From JAACFF01 sp963807975 (GTDB lineage Bacteria; Chloroflexota; Anaerolineae; Promineifilales; Promineifilaceae), in NCBI GenBank assembly GCA_963807975.1, contig CAWEDV010000001.1, positions 1,054,001 to 1,118,000 of the forward strand: a stretch of DNA of 64,000 nt, read 5' to 3'. A model generated the notes under the pieces. The model saw only the letters and a list, made by a program, of their open reading frames with translations, ran no database searches and was not told where the DNA came from. This document shows positions 34,315 through 43,919 of this stretch, piece after piece (position 1 is the stretch's first letter; every line of letters begins with the position of its first letter). The translations under genes and the position numbers were made by a program.

Positions 34315-36351
34315 ATGCATCGTAGACTCATCCCCCTCACCCTGCTGGCGCTTTTTTTGGTGGTCATTGCTGCCGTTGCCCATGGGCAAGACGAAGCACC
34401 GGGAAAAGCGGCGCAAGAACTGCTTATTGTTCACGAACCGCCGCAGCAGATGATCGATGGCGCAGCCACTTTACCCTTTGCTACTTTGACTGCGAACAGC
34501 TCAAGCTCTCCACTGTTTCTCAGCGCCGAAGAACCAGCCGATCTGTGTGAAGATGCGCCTCTGCTCCTGGTTACGCCAGAGCAAAATGATGGCGTCGTGG
34601 CCGATGTGAGCGATGCCACAGAGGAAGCTTCCGATCCCATATTATCCTGCATGTGGGGCAAACCAGTACGCAAGAAAGGATATCGCACGGTATGGTACAA
34701 GCTGGTTGGCCCGGCCAGCGGCCGAATCAATCTGGACACTTTCAACAGCAGCTACGATACGGTCATTTCAGTCTATCAGGGAACATGTGACGATTTGCAG
34801 CCGATTCAGTGCAACGACGACAGCAACGGCTTCACTTCGGAGACGGCAGTCACCATTGAAGAAGGTGAAGAATATTACGTGCAGATCGCCAACTGGAATG
34901 CGGGACTAAATCCCATTCCCGTTTTGCAGCTTGGCGCCTATCTGGAGCCAGTCAACTCCCGTTGGGATTTCATCACCTCCAAGCCAGCTACACCGGCCAT
35001 CAGCCGTCATGCAGTTGTGGCCCAGGATAATCGCGTTTATGTTGTGGGCGGGCAAACAGGGGGCGAAGGTCTGCCCCAGGTATCCAATCAGCTGCTCAAA
35101 TTCGATACGACCAGTAGAAGATGGGAATCGATGCAGCAGATACCGGGAGCGGGATACTCGAACACGACCGCTGCCCTACTCAACAACACAATCTATCTGC
35201 CCTCAGGTTATAATGGCAACAACCTCGGGTATGATGGACTTCATTGGGCCTACGACATCAGCCAGGACTCCTGGCGCACCGTGGCCAGTATCCCTACCCC
35301 GGAACTGCCCGACGGGCTGCCATTCGCCTGGGCGTCTGCTGTCGTGCCGCCCGCCAAGACACGATATTACTTATCCGGCGGCATGAGCAGCACAGTTGCG
35401 CTGGCGCCGACGGCCAATGTCAGCGCCGAAACCTACTCTTACACCCCATCCTCGGACAGCTGGATCAAACTGAAACCAATGCAGGCGGGCCGCTATGCGC
35501 ATACTGCGGCCTGGATTGAAAGCAACAATCTGGGCATTTGTGTGGCTGGTGGTCTGGGCGTGGACACCTTGGCCGATTCAGGAGATCCGGTGACCATTCT
35601 GCATCGCAGCGCGGAATGCTACCAGCCTGGCGGGGCTTGGCAGTTCGTCGGTGACTTAAATATCCCGCGTTTTGGTGCAGGCAGCGTCGTTGGGCCAGAT
35701 GGCAATTGGTACGTTTTTGGGGGCATGACGGTCGACGGCACTGGTATCCGCCCCGTGGCCAGCACGGAGGTCTATAATCCGCGGCTGAGAAGCTGGTCGG
35801 TGATGGATCCTTCCTTCAATTTGGGGTCGTACCGTTCCATGCCGGCACGTTTCTGGCCTCGCGGGGCGATGGTAGGCAGCGATTTGTGGGTTATGGGCGG
35901 CAGTATTGTGGAAGTTGGTGAAGAAGCACTGCCTACGATCGACCGGCTGTATATTCCGCCAAGGACCGTAAATTTCCCGATGACCATTGCCAATTACGAT
36001 GATGCGGATCGACCCGATGATTCCTTTGTCACCGCCCGTCCCATGAGTCTTGGCGGGAGGCAAACCAGGAATTTCGACCAGCAGCGCGATTTCTTTGACT
36101 ATTATTATTTCGATCTGACGAGCGAACGACGCGTCACCATTGATCTTGAAGTTCCAGAAAATAACGACTTTGATCTGGAGCTCTACGGCCAGAACAAGCT
36201 GTTGTGGGGCAGCAGCCAGACGCCATTGAATGGTACCGATGAAATGATTTCACTGGTCCTGCAGCCCCGGCGCTGGTTCATTCGTGTCCTCCGTGCCTTC
36301 CCCACAGAGAAGCCAGATAAGGGCGCCTACTATACTTTGAAGCTTGACTAG
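34315..36351 (+). CDS. Secreted Kelch-repeat protein with PPC-like domains
   Basis: A 678-residue exported protein. A signal peptide occupies residues 1-24 (cleavage near AHGQ). Residues 110-210 resemble a bacterial pre-peptidase C-terminal (PPC) beta-sandwich (WYKLVGPASGRINLDTF). From about 215 to 560 a series of Kelch blades forms a beta-propeller (VYVVGGQTGG, YYLSGGMSS, WYVFGGMTV, LWVMGGSIV). The last 110 residues form a second PPC-like domain (DYYYFDLTSERRVTIDLEV). Such proteins bind other proteins or glycans outside the cell; no enzymatic site is evident. GGAG lies six bases before ATG. It is followed by a perfect hairpin. Confidence 0.78.
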   Translation: MHRRLIPLTLLALFLVVIAAVAHGQDEAPGKAAQELLIVHEPPQQMIDGAATLPFATLTANSSSSPLFLSAEEPADLCEDAPLLLVTPEQNDGVVADVSDATEEASDPILSCMWGKPVRKKGYRTVWYKLVGPASGRINLDTFNSSYDTVISVYQGTCDDLQPIQCNDDSNGFTSETAVTIEEGEEYYVQIANWNAGLNPIPVLQLGAYLEPVNSRWDFITSKPATPAISRHAVVAQDNRVYVVGGQTGGEGLPQVSNQLLKFDTTSRRWESMQQIPGAGYSNTTAALLNNTIYLPSGYNGNNLGYDGLHWAYDISQDSWRTVASIPTPELPDGLPFAWASAVVPPAKTRYYLSGGMSSTVALAPTANVSAETYSYTPSSDSWIKLKPMQAGRYAHTAAWIESNNLGICVAGGLGVDTLADSGDPVTILHRSAECYQPGGAWQFVGDLNIPRFGAGSVVGPDGNWYVFGGMTVDGTGIRPVASTEVYNPRLRSWSVMDPSFNLGSYRSMPARFWPRGAMVGSDLWVMGGSIVEVGEEALPTIDRLYIPPRTVNFPMTIANYDDADRPDDSFVTARPMSLGGRQTRNFDQQRDFFDYYYFDLTSERRVTIDLEVPENNDFDLELYGQNKLLWGSSQTPLNGTDEMISLVLQPRRWFIRVLRAFPTEKPDKGAYYTLKLD

Positions 36352-36355
36352 AGTT

Positions 36356-36389
36356 AAAGCTCTGAGGTCTAGGAAGACCTCAGAGCTTT
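36356..36389. terminator. Perfect 15-bp hairpin between the Kelch gene and sbcD
   Basis: AAAGCTCTGAGGTCT (36356-36370), loop AGGA, then the exact complement AGACCTCAGAGCTTT (36375-36389). It begins four bases after the Kelch gene stop. The arm ends in TTT but no longer T-run follows, so it may be a weak terminator or one copy of a dispersed palindromic repeat. Its position shows that sbcD should start downstream of it. Confidence 0.6.
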
Positions 36390-36406
36390 GGGATTGGAAA
36401 TTGCCA

Positions 36407-37630
36407 GTGCGCGTGCTGCATTTCGCTGATGCCCATATTGATATTGCCAATTACGGTCGTCTCGATCCGCAAACGGCGCTGCCGGTGCGCATCATGGATT
36501 TCTTGCGTTCGCTGGACAAGATCGTGGATACCGCCGTGGATGAAAAGGTAGACCTGGTTATTTTCGCCGGTGACGCTTACAAAGACCGCAATCCGCAGCC
36601 GACTTTCCAGCGGGAATGGGGGCAGCGCGTGATGCGTCTCTCCCAGGCAGGTATCCCCACCCTGCTGCTGGTGGGCAATCATGATATTTCCCCGGCTTCG
36701 GGTCGAGCCCATACTTTGCAGGAATTCGCTACGCTGAACGTGCCTCATATTCATGTGGCCGACCGCATTGATTTGTGGGGACCTGAAGAATTGAGGCTGC
36801 CGGTGCAGATTATCAGCGTGCCCTGGGTCTCGCGCAGTAAGCTTATGACGCGCGAGGAGACGGCAGGCATGACCCAGGAGGAACTGCTGCTGGCGATCGA
36901 GAACCGGGTCACGCAGGCGGTACTGAGCAGCATCGCAGCGGCAGATCCGGAGCTGCCGCTGATCTTGACGGCCCATGCCAGTGTGCAAGGGGCCAAATTC
37001 GGCAGCGAACGGGGGGTTATGCTGGGGCATGAATTGATCCTGGGCGGGCGGATCGTGAGCGATAAACGTCTGGACTACGTGGCCCTGGGGCATATCCATA
37101 AGCATCAGGCACTTAATCCTCCCGGCAGCCAACCACCCATTGTCTACCCAGGATCGATCGAGCGCATCGATTTTGGTGAAGCGAAAGAGCGCAAGGGCTT
37201 TGTGATGGCCGATGTCAGCAAAGGAAAAACGGTGTGGGATTTTATGCCGCTTAAGACACGTCGCTTTGTGGACATTACCGCGGATACTCCAGAAGCGAGC
37301 AGTTTCATGGCCGATATTCTGGACCAGCTTCCAGAGAAGGATCGCCTACCAGGGGCGGTGTGCCGGCTGCAGCTCAGCTATCCCGCTGATTGGGAACCCT
37401 TGTTGGATGAGAAGCAGTTGATTGATTATTTCGATGAGGCGTTCAGTCTACAATTATTGAAAAGACGCCAGAGTGAGAAACGGGCGCGCCTGGGTGATAC
37501 AGTGGCGGTCGAGTCGCTGACGCCCATGGAACTGCTGGATACTTACTGGAAGAGCACGGGATTGGAAAGCGCGGAGCTCGAGGCAATGCAGAAATTGGCC
37601 CTGGAAATCCTGGCTGAGATCGAAGCGTAA
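36407..37630 (+). CDS. sbcD: SbcD nuclease subunit of SbcCD
   Basis: About 407 residues; the nuclease half of the SbcCD (Mre11/Rad50-like) complex, which cleaves hairpins and processes DNA ends. The phosphoesterase motifs are present: FADAHID, FAGDAYKDR, LVGNHDI, TAHASV and LGHIHKHQ. A longer frame opens at 36344 but would run through the 15-bp hairpin, so GTG 36407 (or TTG 36401) directly before RVLHFADAH is preferred; the ribosome-binding site is weak. sbcC starts seven bases after the stop, as is usual for this pair. Confidence 0.9.
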   Translation: MRVLHFADAHIDIANYGRLDPQTALPVRIMDFLRSLDKIVDTAVDEKVDLVIFAGDAYKDRNPQPTFQREWGQRVMRLSQAGIPTLLLVGNHDISPASGRAHTLQEFATLNVPHIHVADRIDLWGPEELRLPVQIISVPWVSRSKLMTREETAGMTQEELLLAIENRVTQAVLSSIAAADPELPLILTAHASVQGAKFGSERGVMLGHELILGGRIVSDKRLDYVALGHIHKHQALNPPGSQPPIVYPGSIERIDFGEAKERKGFVMADVSKGKTVWDFMPLKTRRFVDITADTPEASSFMADILDQLPEKDRLPGAVCRLQLSYPADWEPLLDEKQLIDYFDEAFSLQLLKRRQSEKRARLGDTVAVESLTPMELLDTYWKSTGLESAELEAMQKLALEILAEIEA

Positions 37631-37637
37631 TAGACCG

Positions 37638-40622
37638 ATGATTCTCCAGAAGCTGGAATTGACCAATTTTCTTAGTTATCGCGAAACGGCCGTGCTTGAT
37701 TTTCAGGGCATTCAACTGGCCTGTATCTCTGGAGCCAATGGTGCGGGAAAATCAAGCATTCTGGACGGCATCACGTGGGCATTATTCGGCCGCAGCCGCA
37801 GCCGCTCCGATGACGACCTGATCAACCGCCTAGCGGCGATCAAAGATGAAGCGGCTGAAGTGCGCTTCACTTTCTCATTGGAAGGAATCACCTATCGCAT
37901 CCTGCGCCGAAAGAGGCCAGGCAAAGCGGTAGTGCTCGAGCTGCAGATCAACGCCGGAGAGGACGACTGGAAAACGCTCAGTGAGAGAAAATCGCGCGAG
38001 ACACAGGCGCAGATCGAACATCTGCTGCGCATGAATTATGACACCTTCACCAATGCCAGTTTCCTCCTACAAGGCAAGGCGGATCAGTTCACGACACATA
38101 CGGCCAACAAGCGCAAAGAGATTCTGGCCGAACTGCTTGGAGTCACGATATGGGAACAGTATCGTGAAGCGGCTGCTGCGCGTCGTAAGAAAGAGGAGGG
38201 GCAGGCGGCCATTATGGAAGCCCGCCTGGATGATATTCAGGAAGAGCTCAACCAAAAAGAGGCGCGGGAAAGGGACCTTGAAGAAGCAGGTGGGCGGAGG
38301 ACAGCTATTACTGAAAAGCTGGCCTTGCAGGAGCGGCTCCTCAGACAGGTGCGCCAGACAGCTGCTGCGGTTGAACAGCAGAAAGTGATGGTACAGAACC
38401 TTGCGGGCAGTGTGCAGCGCATCAAACGAGACTTGAAGGGCACCCAAGAAACGCTAGAAAAAAGGCAGCAAGAAAAAGTGGAGGTGGCGCTGATCCTCGC
38501 TGAAAAGGAGTCGATCAGCGCCGCCCACAAGGCATGGCAAGTGGCGGAGGCCACTGTGCAATCATGGCAGGCCAAGGCGAGCAGACATAACGATCTCAAA
38601 CAGCAGATGCAGCCCTTCGTAGTTGCAATCGCGGAAACACGTAGTGGGCTGGAACAAAAACAGCGTGGGCTGGAGGACCAGGCGCAGCGCGTAAGAGAGG
38701 CGCAGGATGCGCAGCCTGCCAGGAAAGAAGCAATCCAAGGTGATGCGGCCCGGCTGCAAGAAATCGAAGACCAGCTGGCAAATCTGGCAGCGCTGCAAGA
38801 TTCCCTGAGCACGGCGCAAGCCAGGCTGCAGGAACTGGAAGGGCAGCGAAAGCTGGCCAGGGAAGAGCTGGCCCGGCTTGAAAACCAGGAACGACGGATG
38901 AAACGCGCGGCTGAAGAAAAAGAAGCGGTACTGGCTAACCGGGAAGAGGCCACAGCGCAGCTGGCCGCCAGCGAAAGCGCGTTTAAGGACATCGCCAAGA
39001 AACAGGACCAGTATATTTTGACCAAGGCAGATCTGGATATTTTGCGCGGGCAGCAGCAGCTTCTGCGACAGGAGATGGATCGGCTGAAGGAACGGATCGT
39101 AAGTTTACAGAGAGCGGAGCTGGACAGCCAATGCCCCACGTGCGGGCAGCCGCTCAGCAGTAATCACCGGCGCGACGTTCTGGCCGATCTGCAGCAGGAA
39201 GGGCGTCAGAAAGGCGACCAATACCGGACCAATAAAGAACGTATCGGCCAGCTTGAAATCGAGGTGGATGGGCTGCAGGGTTCTTTCCGGCAAAAGGAGC
39301 GCCTGGAACGGGACCAGCAAACCAACCAACAGCGCCTGGCCAAGGCAGAGGCGCGGCTGGGCGAGCTGGAGCAAAGCGAGAAAGAATGGCAGGCTGAGGG
39401 TGCTGCACAGTTGGCTACGCTTCGTGAGCAGCAGGCAGACGATGCAGCACGGAAGGCTCAGGGCGATATCGTCTCTCAATACAGGAAAGAGCTGGAGCCG
39501 CTGACGGCGCTGAGAACGGAGCAGAAGAAAAAACAAGATGAATTGTCAAAGCTGCGCGCGGCAGCAGGGCAAATGGATCAGCAGATTCAGGAGTGGCAAA
39601 CTAGCGGTCTGAATGAGCTGCAAGCGGTGAACAAGAAGCTGGAACGGCAAGATTATGCCCTGGAGGCGAGGGCAGCCCTGGCCGAGCTGCAGACCAGGTT
39701 GGAAGGCGTGGGCTATGATGCTGACGCGCACCAGGAGGCGATCGCTGGACGAGAGGTTCTGGCTGCGGCGCCAGACCGCTTTCAGGCGCTGAAGCAGGCT
39801 CAGGCTGCTATTCGCCCGCTTAATGCATCGATCACGGAGCTTAGGCAGCGCGCCAAGGATCTACAAGCGGATGTGGAAGCGCAGGAAGAGCAGCTGCAGA
39901 CGGCGGAAACCCAGCTGCAAACATTAGTTGAGGGCAGCAGCGATCTACGCCAATTGGAGACGGTGGTCTTTGACCTGCGCGAGGAAGAGAACAAAGCCAT
40001 ACGCTCGGCGGCTTTTGCCCAGCAGAAGCTAGAAGTGCTGCAAGATCTGCAGAAACAGAAGGATGAATTGGAGCAAGAAAAGAAGGGGTTGTCAACGCTC
40101 ATTAGACGGCTCAAGGTCCTGGAAAGCTCTTGCAGCCGCAAGGGTGTACAGGCCCTGCTGATCGAACATGCTTTGCCGGAAATTGAGGAGCGAGCCAACC
40201 AATTGATTGAACGTTTGACAGGCGGTGATATGCGCATTTATTTCGATACGCAGCGCCAATTGAAATCGCGGGATGCATTGGCAGAAACGCTGGATATTCG
40301 GATTGAGGATAAGGATGGGGTTCGGCCGTATGACAATTACAGTGGCGGCGAACAGTTCCGGGTTAATTTCGCTATTCGGCTGGCGCTTTCGCAGCTATTG
40401 GCCCACCGCGCCGGCGCGCGCTTGCAGACGCTGGTCGTGGATGAAGGGTTTGGCAGCCAGGACCCGCAAGGCCGGCAGCGGCTCGTAGAGGCAATTAACG
40501 CGGTACGGGATGAATTTGCCTGCATTTTGGTTATTACGCATATCGCGGAGTTACGGGATGCGTTCTCGACGCGGATTGAGGTGCAGAAAGGGTTAAATGG
40601 ATCGGTGATTGAGGTGGTGTAG
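37638..40622 (+). CDS. sbcC: SbcC ATPase subunit of SbcCD
   Basis: A 994-residue SMC/Rad50-like ATPase. Walker A GANGAGKSS is at the N-terminus (about residues 35-43), followed by long heptad-rich coiled coils on both sides of the zinc hook CPTCGQPL (Cys499, Cys502), and the C-terminal signature YSGGEQFRVNFAIRLALS and Walker B LVVDEGFGSQD. With SbcD it forms the ATP-dependent exo/endonuclease that removes DNA hairpins and protein-blocked ends. The size and layout are normal for the family. It is translationally linked to sbcD. Confidence 0.93.
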   Translation: MILQKLELTNFLSYRETAVLDFQGIQLACISGANGAGKSSILDGITWALFGRSRSRSDDDLINRLAAIKDEAAEVRFTFSLEGITYRILRRKRPGKAVVLELQINAGEDDWKTLSERKSRETQAQIEHLLRMNYDTFTNASFLLQGKADQFTTHTANKRKEILAELLGVTIWEQYREAAAARRKKEEGQAAIMEARLDDIQEELNQKEARERDLEEAGGRRTAITEKLALQERLLRQVRQTAAAVEQQKVMVQNLAGSVQRIKRDLKGTQETLEKRQQEKVEVALILAEKESISAAHKAWQVAEATVQSWQAKASRHNDLKQQMQPFVVAIAETRSGLEQKQRGLEDQAQRVREAQDAQPARKEAIQGDAARLQEIEDQLANLAALQDSLSTAQARLQELEGQRKLAREELARLENQERRMKRAAEEKEAVLANREEATAQLAASESAFKDIAKKQDQYILTKADLDILRGQQQLLRQEMDRLKERIVSLQRAELDSQCPTCGQPLSSNHRRDVLADLQQEGRQKGDQYRTNKERIGQLEIEVDGLQGSFRQKERLERDQQTNQQRLAKAEARLGELEQSEKEWQAEGAAQLATLREQQADDAARKAQGDIVSQYRKELEPLTALRTEQKKKQDELSKLRAAAGQMDQQIQEWQTSGLNELQAVNKKLERQDYALEARAALAELQTRLEGVGYDADAHQEAIAGREVLAAAPDRFQALKQAQAAIRPLNASITELRQRAKDLQADVEAQEEQLQTAETQLQTLVEGSSDLRQLETVVFDLREEENKAIRSAAFAQQKLEVLQDLQKQKDELEQEKKGLSTLIRRLKVLESSCSRKGVQALLIEHALPEIEERANQLIERLTGGDMRIYFDTQRQLKSRDALAETLDIRIEDKDGVRPYDNYSGGEQFRVNFAIRLALSQLLAHRAGARLQTLVVDEGFGSQDPQGRQRLVEAINAVRDEFACILVITHIAELRDAFSTRIEVQKGLNGSVIEVV

Positions 40623-40649
40623 ATCGGTATTTTGCAAGTTGCAAAGTCG

Positions 40650-40745
40650 AGTAGTCCGGTAGTCAGGCTGTCTTGTAGTCAGATCAGCACGTTCCTGCTT
40701 CCCAGTTCAACAGTTCCTAGCTCCCGGTTCCCAGTTTCTGTTTTC
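40650..40745. repeat. Degenerate short repeats downstream of sbcC
   Basis: Three copies of TAGTC (40652, 40660, 40676) are followed by loosely repeated CCCAGTTC/CAGTTCC/CCCGGTTCCC units and then a T-rich tail. It is a low-complexity stretch between the convergent sbcC and TetR genes; no terminator hairpin was identified in it. Confidence 0.4.
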
Positions 40746-40754
40746 TGTTTTTAG

Positions 40755-41366
40755 TTAATAATGTCCGACAGCTCGGAGGACAAACTCTGTGATGTCTTTG
40801 GCGGCATCGGCGGCCATATCTTCGCGTTCGGGTTGGGCGAGTAGGCCGAGGATTACTTGATCGACGGCGCCAGATATGCCTTCGGCGGTTCGTCTCTCAT
40901 TTTGATCGGGTATTTGGGCTTTTCTAATAGCCTCGGTTAGCGGCCGCTGCCAAAGCTGGATCAGTTTCTCACGAAAGGTAGCCGTGCCATTGGATAGGGC
41001 AGGCACTGTGCCGACGCCGGCGACGAGCAGCAGTTCGACGACGGCAGGTTCAAAGATGGCGATGCTCACGTAGGATTGAACGATGGCTTTGACCTGCTGG
41101 GCGAAGGTGCTGCGGCTGTTGGCTGCTTGTCGGAGAGTTTGAATCAGGAAATCGGCCGTTTCTTCATAAAGATGGACAAAGAGGGTTTCTTTGTCTGGGA
41201 AATAGAAGTAAAAGGTACCGATGGATACATCCGCTTCTTTCACGATGTCGCGGATGGTAGCCGACTGGTAGCCGCGCTCAGAAAATGTCTGCACGGCCGC
41301 TTGCATCATAGCGGTTCTTTTGGCATCCTTCTTCTGCCGGGTTTTGTCACTGCTGCGATATGGCAT
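40755..41366 (-). CDS. TetR-family transcriptional regulator
   Basis: A 203-residue repressor-type protein. The N-terminal helix-turn-helix spans about residues 12-58 (AVQTFSERGYQSATIRDIVKEA, then VSIGTFYFYFPDKETLF), a typical TetR DNA-binding region. The remaining helices form the ligand-binding and dimer domain, whose inducer cannot be inferred. The start at 41366 (MPYRSSDK) is chosen because it directly precedes the conserved core; an upstream extension has no counterpart in the family. It is divergent from a MocR-type gene with a short shared upstream region, so one may control the other. Confidence 0.88.
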   Translation of the reverse strand: MPYRSSDKTRQKKDAKRTAMMQAAVQTFSERGYQSATIRDIVKEADVSIGTFYFYFPDKETLFVHLYEETADFLIQTLRQAANSRSTFAQQVKAIVQSYVSIAIFEPAVVELLLVAGVGTVPALSNGTATFREKLIQLWQRPLTEAIRKAQIPDQNERRTAEGISGAVDQVILGLLAQPEREDMAADAAKDITEFVLRAVGHY

Positions 41367-41456
41367 AATGGTATTGTAAGCGAGTTTTTCCGAAGCTGCT
41401 AAAACTGGATGCCGCTGATGAGTTATAGAGATAATAAGAGAAAGCATAACACAGAT

Positions 41457-42932
41457 ATGGAGCAATCTAATATGGCTTCAAGCTGGACGGGTATTGCGAT
41501 GCTTAGTTTAGATAAATCCTTGGGCACGCCGCTGTTTCAGCAGGTTTACCAGCAGCTGCGGGAAGCAATTCTGCATGGTGAACTGGCACCGGGATCGCGA
41601 CTGCCGGCGAGCCGGGCTTTAGCCAGACGCGAGCAAGTTGCGCGGGTGACTATTATGCAGGCGTATGAGCAGCTGCAGGCGGAAGGCTATATTGTCAGCC
41701 GGCGTGGCTCGGGCACTTATGTTGCTGACGATATCATCGACCTGCAGTTGGAAGCTGAGACGGCTAGCTTCATTCCGCGGTTGAGCAGCTGGGGGAAACG
41801 CGTGCTAGCGCATGAGGCAGCAAGCAGTAGAAACAAAGTGCGCCCCGAAATCGACTTCGGATTCGGCCGGTCGTTCTCACACATCTTTCCTTACGACGTT
41901 TGGCGGCGTCTCCTGGCGCGCTATCTCAGCACTGACGATATTATGCTCTCTCGCTACGGCTCCGTAGCCGGTTTCACTCCCTTACGCCAGGCAGTGGCTG
42001 CTTACCTAGAGCGACAGCGGGGCGTTCGCTGCAGTGCGGAGCAAGTAGTGATCATCAGCGGAGCGCAGCAGGCGCTAGATATATTGGCCCGCCTGTTGAT
42101 TTCCAGTGGAGACGAGGTATTGGTGGAAACGCCTGGATACCGGGATGCTTTCACGCTCTTCGAGGTCAACGGCGCCACATTGGTGCCGCTCATTGTCGAC
42201 GATGAGGGTTTTCCCGTAGAGGATATTCCCCAGCTTTGCTGTGCGCGCCTGGCCTTTGTCACGCCCTCGCACCAGTTCCCGCGCGGGGGAACGCTGCCCC
42301 TGGCGCGGAGATTGGCGCTCCTGGAATGGGCACTGGAGCAACCGGCCTACATCATAGAGGATGATTATGACAGCGAGCTGCGCTATGACGGACGGCCGTT
42401 GGCGTCACTGCAAGGATTGGATGAAGGGGGACATGTCATTTATCTGGGCACCTTTTCCAAGGTCTTGTTCCCAGCCTTGCGCCTGGGTTACATCGTCCTG
42501 CCCCCATCGCTGATCAAGCCTTTTTTAAGCGCCAAGCAACTGGTTGACCGCGGGGCACCGACCTTGACCCAGGCTGCAGTGGCGGATTTCATCGACGAAG
42601 GACATTTTGAACGGCATCTGCGCCGGCTGCGCAAGGCATATGGCGCACGACGGCGAGTCCTGGTTGATGCTCTGAACAGTCATATGCGGGAAAATGTGCA
42701 TTATGTAAACGATCCCGCGGGATTACACATCATGCTCTCGCTCGATCCCTCTTGCAGAGAGCGAGAAATCGTGCAGCAGGCAGCGGAGATGGGTGTGGGG
42801 GTTTATCCCGGCGCGCCTTACCATCTGGAAAAGCCCGCACCTCCCTCTATTTTACTCGGCTACAGCGGCCTCGACGCCGGGCAAATAACGGAAGGTGTGC
42901 GCCGTCTCGGCAATATCCTCGGGCATGCCTAG
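41457..42932 (+). CDS. MocR-type regulator (GntR helix-turn-helix fused to aminotransferase)
   Basis: About 491 residues. The N-terminal winged helix of the GntR family (PLFQQVYQQLREAILHGELAPGSRLPASRALA) is followed by a linker and a complete class I aminotransferase-like domain. The PLP lysine lies in LGTFSKVLFPALRLGY, and EDDYDSELRYDG carries the cofactor-binding Asp/Tyr. MocR proteins usually sense PLP, an amino acid or GABA (PdxR, GabR) and control nearby genes. Candidate starts are ATG 41409, 41418, 41457 and 41472; the last has GGAG nine bases upstream, so the exact start is uncertain. No vitamin B6 gene is adjacent, so its target is unknown. Confidence 0.88.
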   Translation: MEQSNMASSWTGIAMLSLDKSLGTPLFQQVYQQLREAILHGELAPGSRLPASRALARREQVARVTIMQAYEQLQAEGYIVSRRGSGTYVADDIIDLQLEAETASFIPRLSSWGKRVLAHEAASSRNKVRPEIDFGFGRSFSHIFPYDVWRRLLARYLSTDDIMLSRYGSVAGFTPLRQAVAAYLERQRGVRCSAEQVVIISGAQQALDILARLLISSGDEVLVETPGYRDAFTLFEVNGATLVPLIVDDEGFPVEDIPQLCCARLAFVTPSHQFPRGGTLPLARRLALLEWALEQPAYIIEDDYDSELRYDGRPLASLQGLDEGGHVIYLGTFSKVLFPALRLGYIVLPPSLIKPFLSAKQLVDRGAPTLTQAAVADFIDEGHFERHLRRLRKAYGARRRVLVDALNSHMRENVHYVNDPAGLHIMLSLDPSCREREIVQQAAEMGVGVYPGAPYHLEKPAPPSILLGYSGLDAGQITEGVRRLGNILGHA

Positions 42933-43016
42933 ACTGGCGCTGATAGTTCGGTTGGGAACTAGCCCCGGGAAAAGGGTAAGCCTTCCTCAACAGGCGTCTC
43001 GTACCAGCCACATTTA

Positions 43017-43913
43017 TCATGATGAAAGAACAATCAAGGCCACACCGGTTAAGGCCACCAGGGTGCCCACGACGCCGCGCATACTGACTTTGCGCTTGTA
43101 GACAATATACTCGATTGGAATCAACAGAATGGGCGGTAGAGCCATCAAGGTGGCGGCGATGCCCAGACGCGAGTATTGGATGGCGATCATTGAAAACCAG
43201 ATTCCCAGAAAAGGGCCGCTAATGCTGCCACTTATCATGGCTCGAAAGGCTCGTTTATTGCGCCACATACGGAAAGTATGCCTGATTTCCCGGCGCAGCG
43301 CGGCAAGGACCCATAGGACGAGCAGGGCAATCAGGATACGGATGATGGACGCCGACAAGGTTGAGTAGTCATTCACCAGCCCATAGCGGGCAAAGACTAG
43401 ATTGGCTACCTGTCCCAAGGCACCAGCCAGGCCAAAAAGGATGCCCTTGCGGAACTGTTTGTTTTCGACCATAGTTTTTCCTGAACGCTTTTCGGTAACC
43501 ACCCAGGCAATACCGCCCACTGCGAGGAGAATGCCGACGAGTTCCATGCCCGTAACGAGTTCGCCAAAAAGCAGCCAACCAAAGATCGCACTGTAAATGG
43601 GTACGGTTGCCATAAGCAGCATCGACAGACGGGGACCGATCATGACGTAGGCTTTGAAGAGAAAGGTGTCGCCAAGGACGAGGCCCAAGATCGCCGACAC
43701 GGCAAACCAAAACCAGCGATAAGGCTCCGCATCCCAAGGAAAGAGTGAGCCTTCTACAATGAGATGGGTGAAGGACAGGAAGGCAAAGGCGAAGATCAGG
43801 CGGCTGCGGTTGACGACGTCGGAGCCGATGAGCCGCCCGCTGTAACTGAAGAATACGGCCGTTAAAGACCAGCATACGGCTGTGGCCAAGGCCGCCAGCT
43901 CACCCCAATGCAT
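43017..43913 (-). CDS. EamA/DMT-family transporter
   Basis: A 298-residue membrane protein with ten predicted helices in two five-helix repeats, the EamA (drug/metabolite transporter) layout. The first repeat starts LAALATAVCWSLTAVFF and the second begins near LFGLAGALGQVANLVF; the basic loop RREIRHTFRMWRNKR lies in the second half. Members export amino acids, nucleobases or other metabolites; the cargo is not deducible. It follows the VOC gene by six bases, indicating cotranscription, and is convergent with the MocR gene, which often regulates DMT transporters. Confidence 0.85.
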   Translation of the reverse strand: MHWGELAALATAVCWSLTAVFFSYSGRLIGSDVVNRSRLIFAFAFLSFTHLIVEGSLFPWDAEPYRWFWFAVSAILGLVLGDTFLFKAYVMIGPRLSMLLMATVPIYSAIFGWLLFGELVTGMELVGILLAVGGIAWVVTEKRSGKTMVENKQFRKGILFGLAGALGQVANLVFARYGLVNDYSTLSASIIRILIALLVLWVLAALRREIRHTFRMWRNKRAFRAMISGSISGPFLGIWFSMIAIQYSRLGIAATLMALPPILLIPIEYIVYKRKVSMRGVVGTLVALTGVALIVLSS

Positions 43914-43919
43914 GGTGTC

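Noticed and set aside
36344..36406. Longer sbcD starting at ATG 36344
   Set aside because: It overlaps the Kelch gene stop and would translate both arms of a perfect hairpin, and no ribosome-binding site precedes it; the conserved protein starts after 36400.
38237..39139. Minus-strand frame of 300 residues inside sbcC
   Set aside because: Its Ser/Arg/Cys-rich composition is the mirror of the coiled-coil codons of SbcC; not a real gene.
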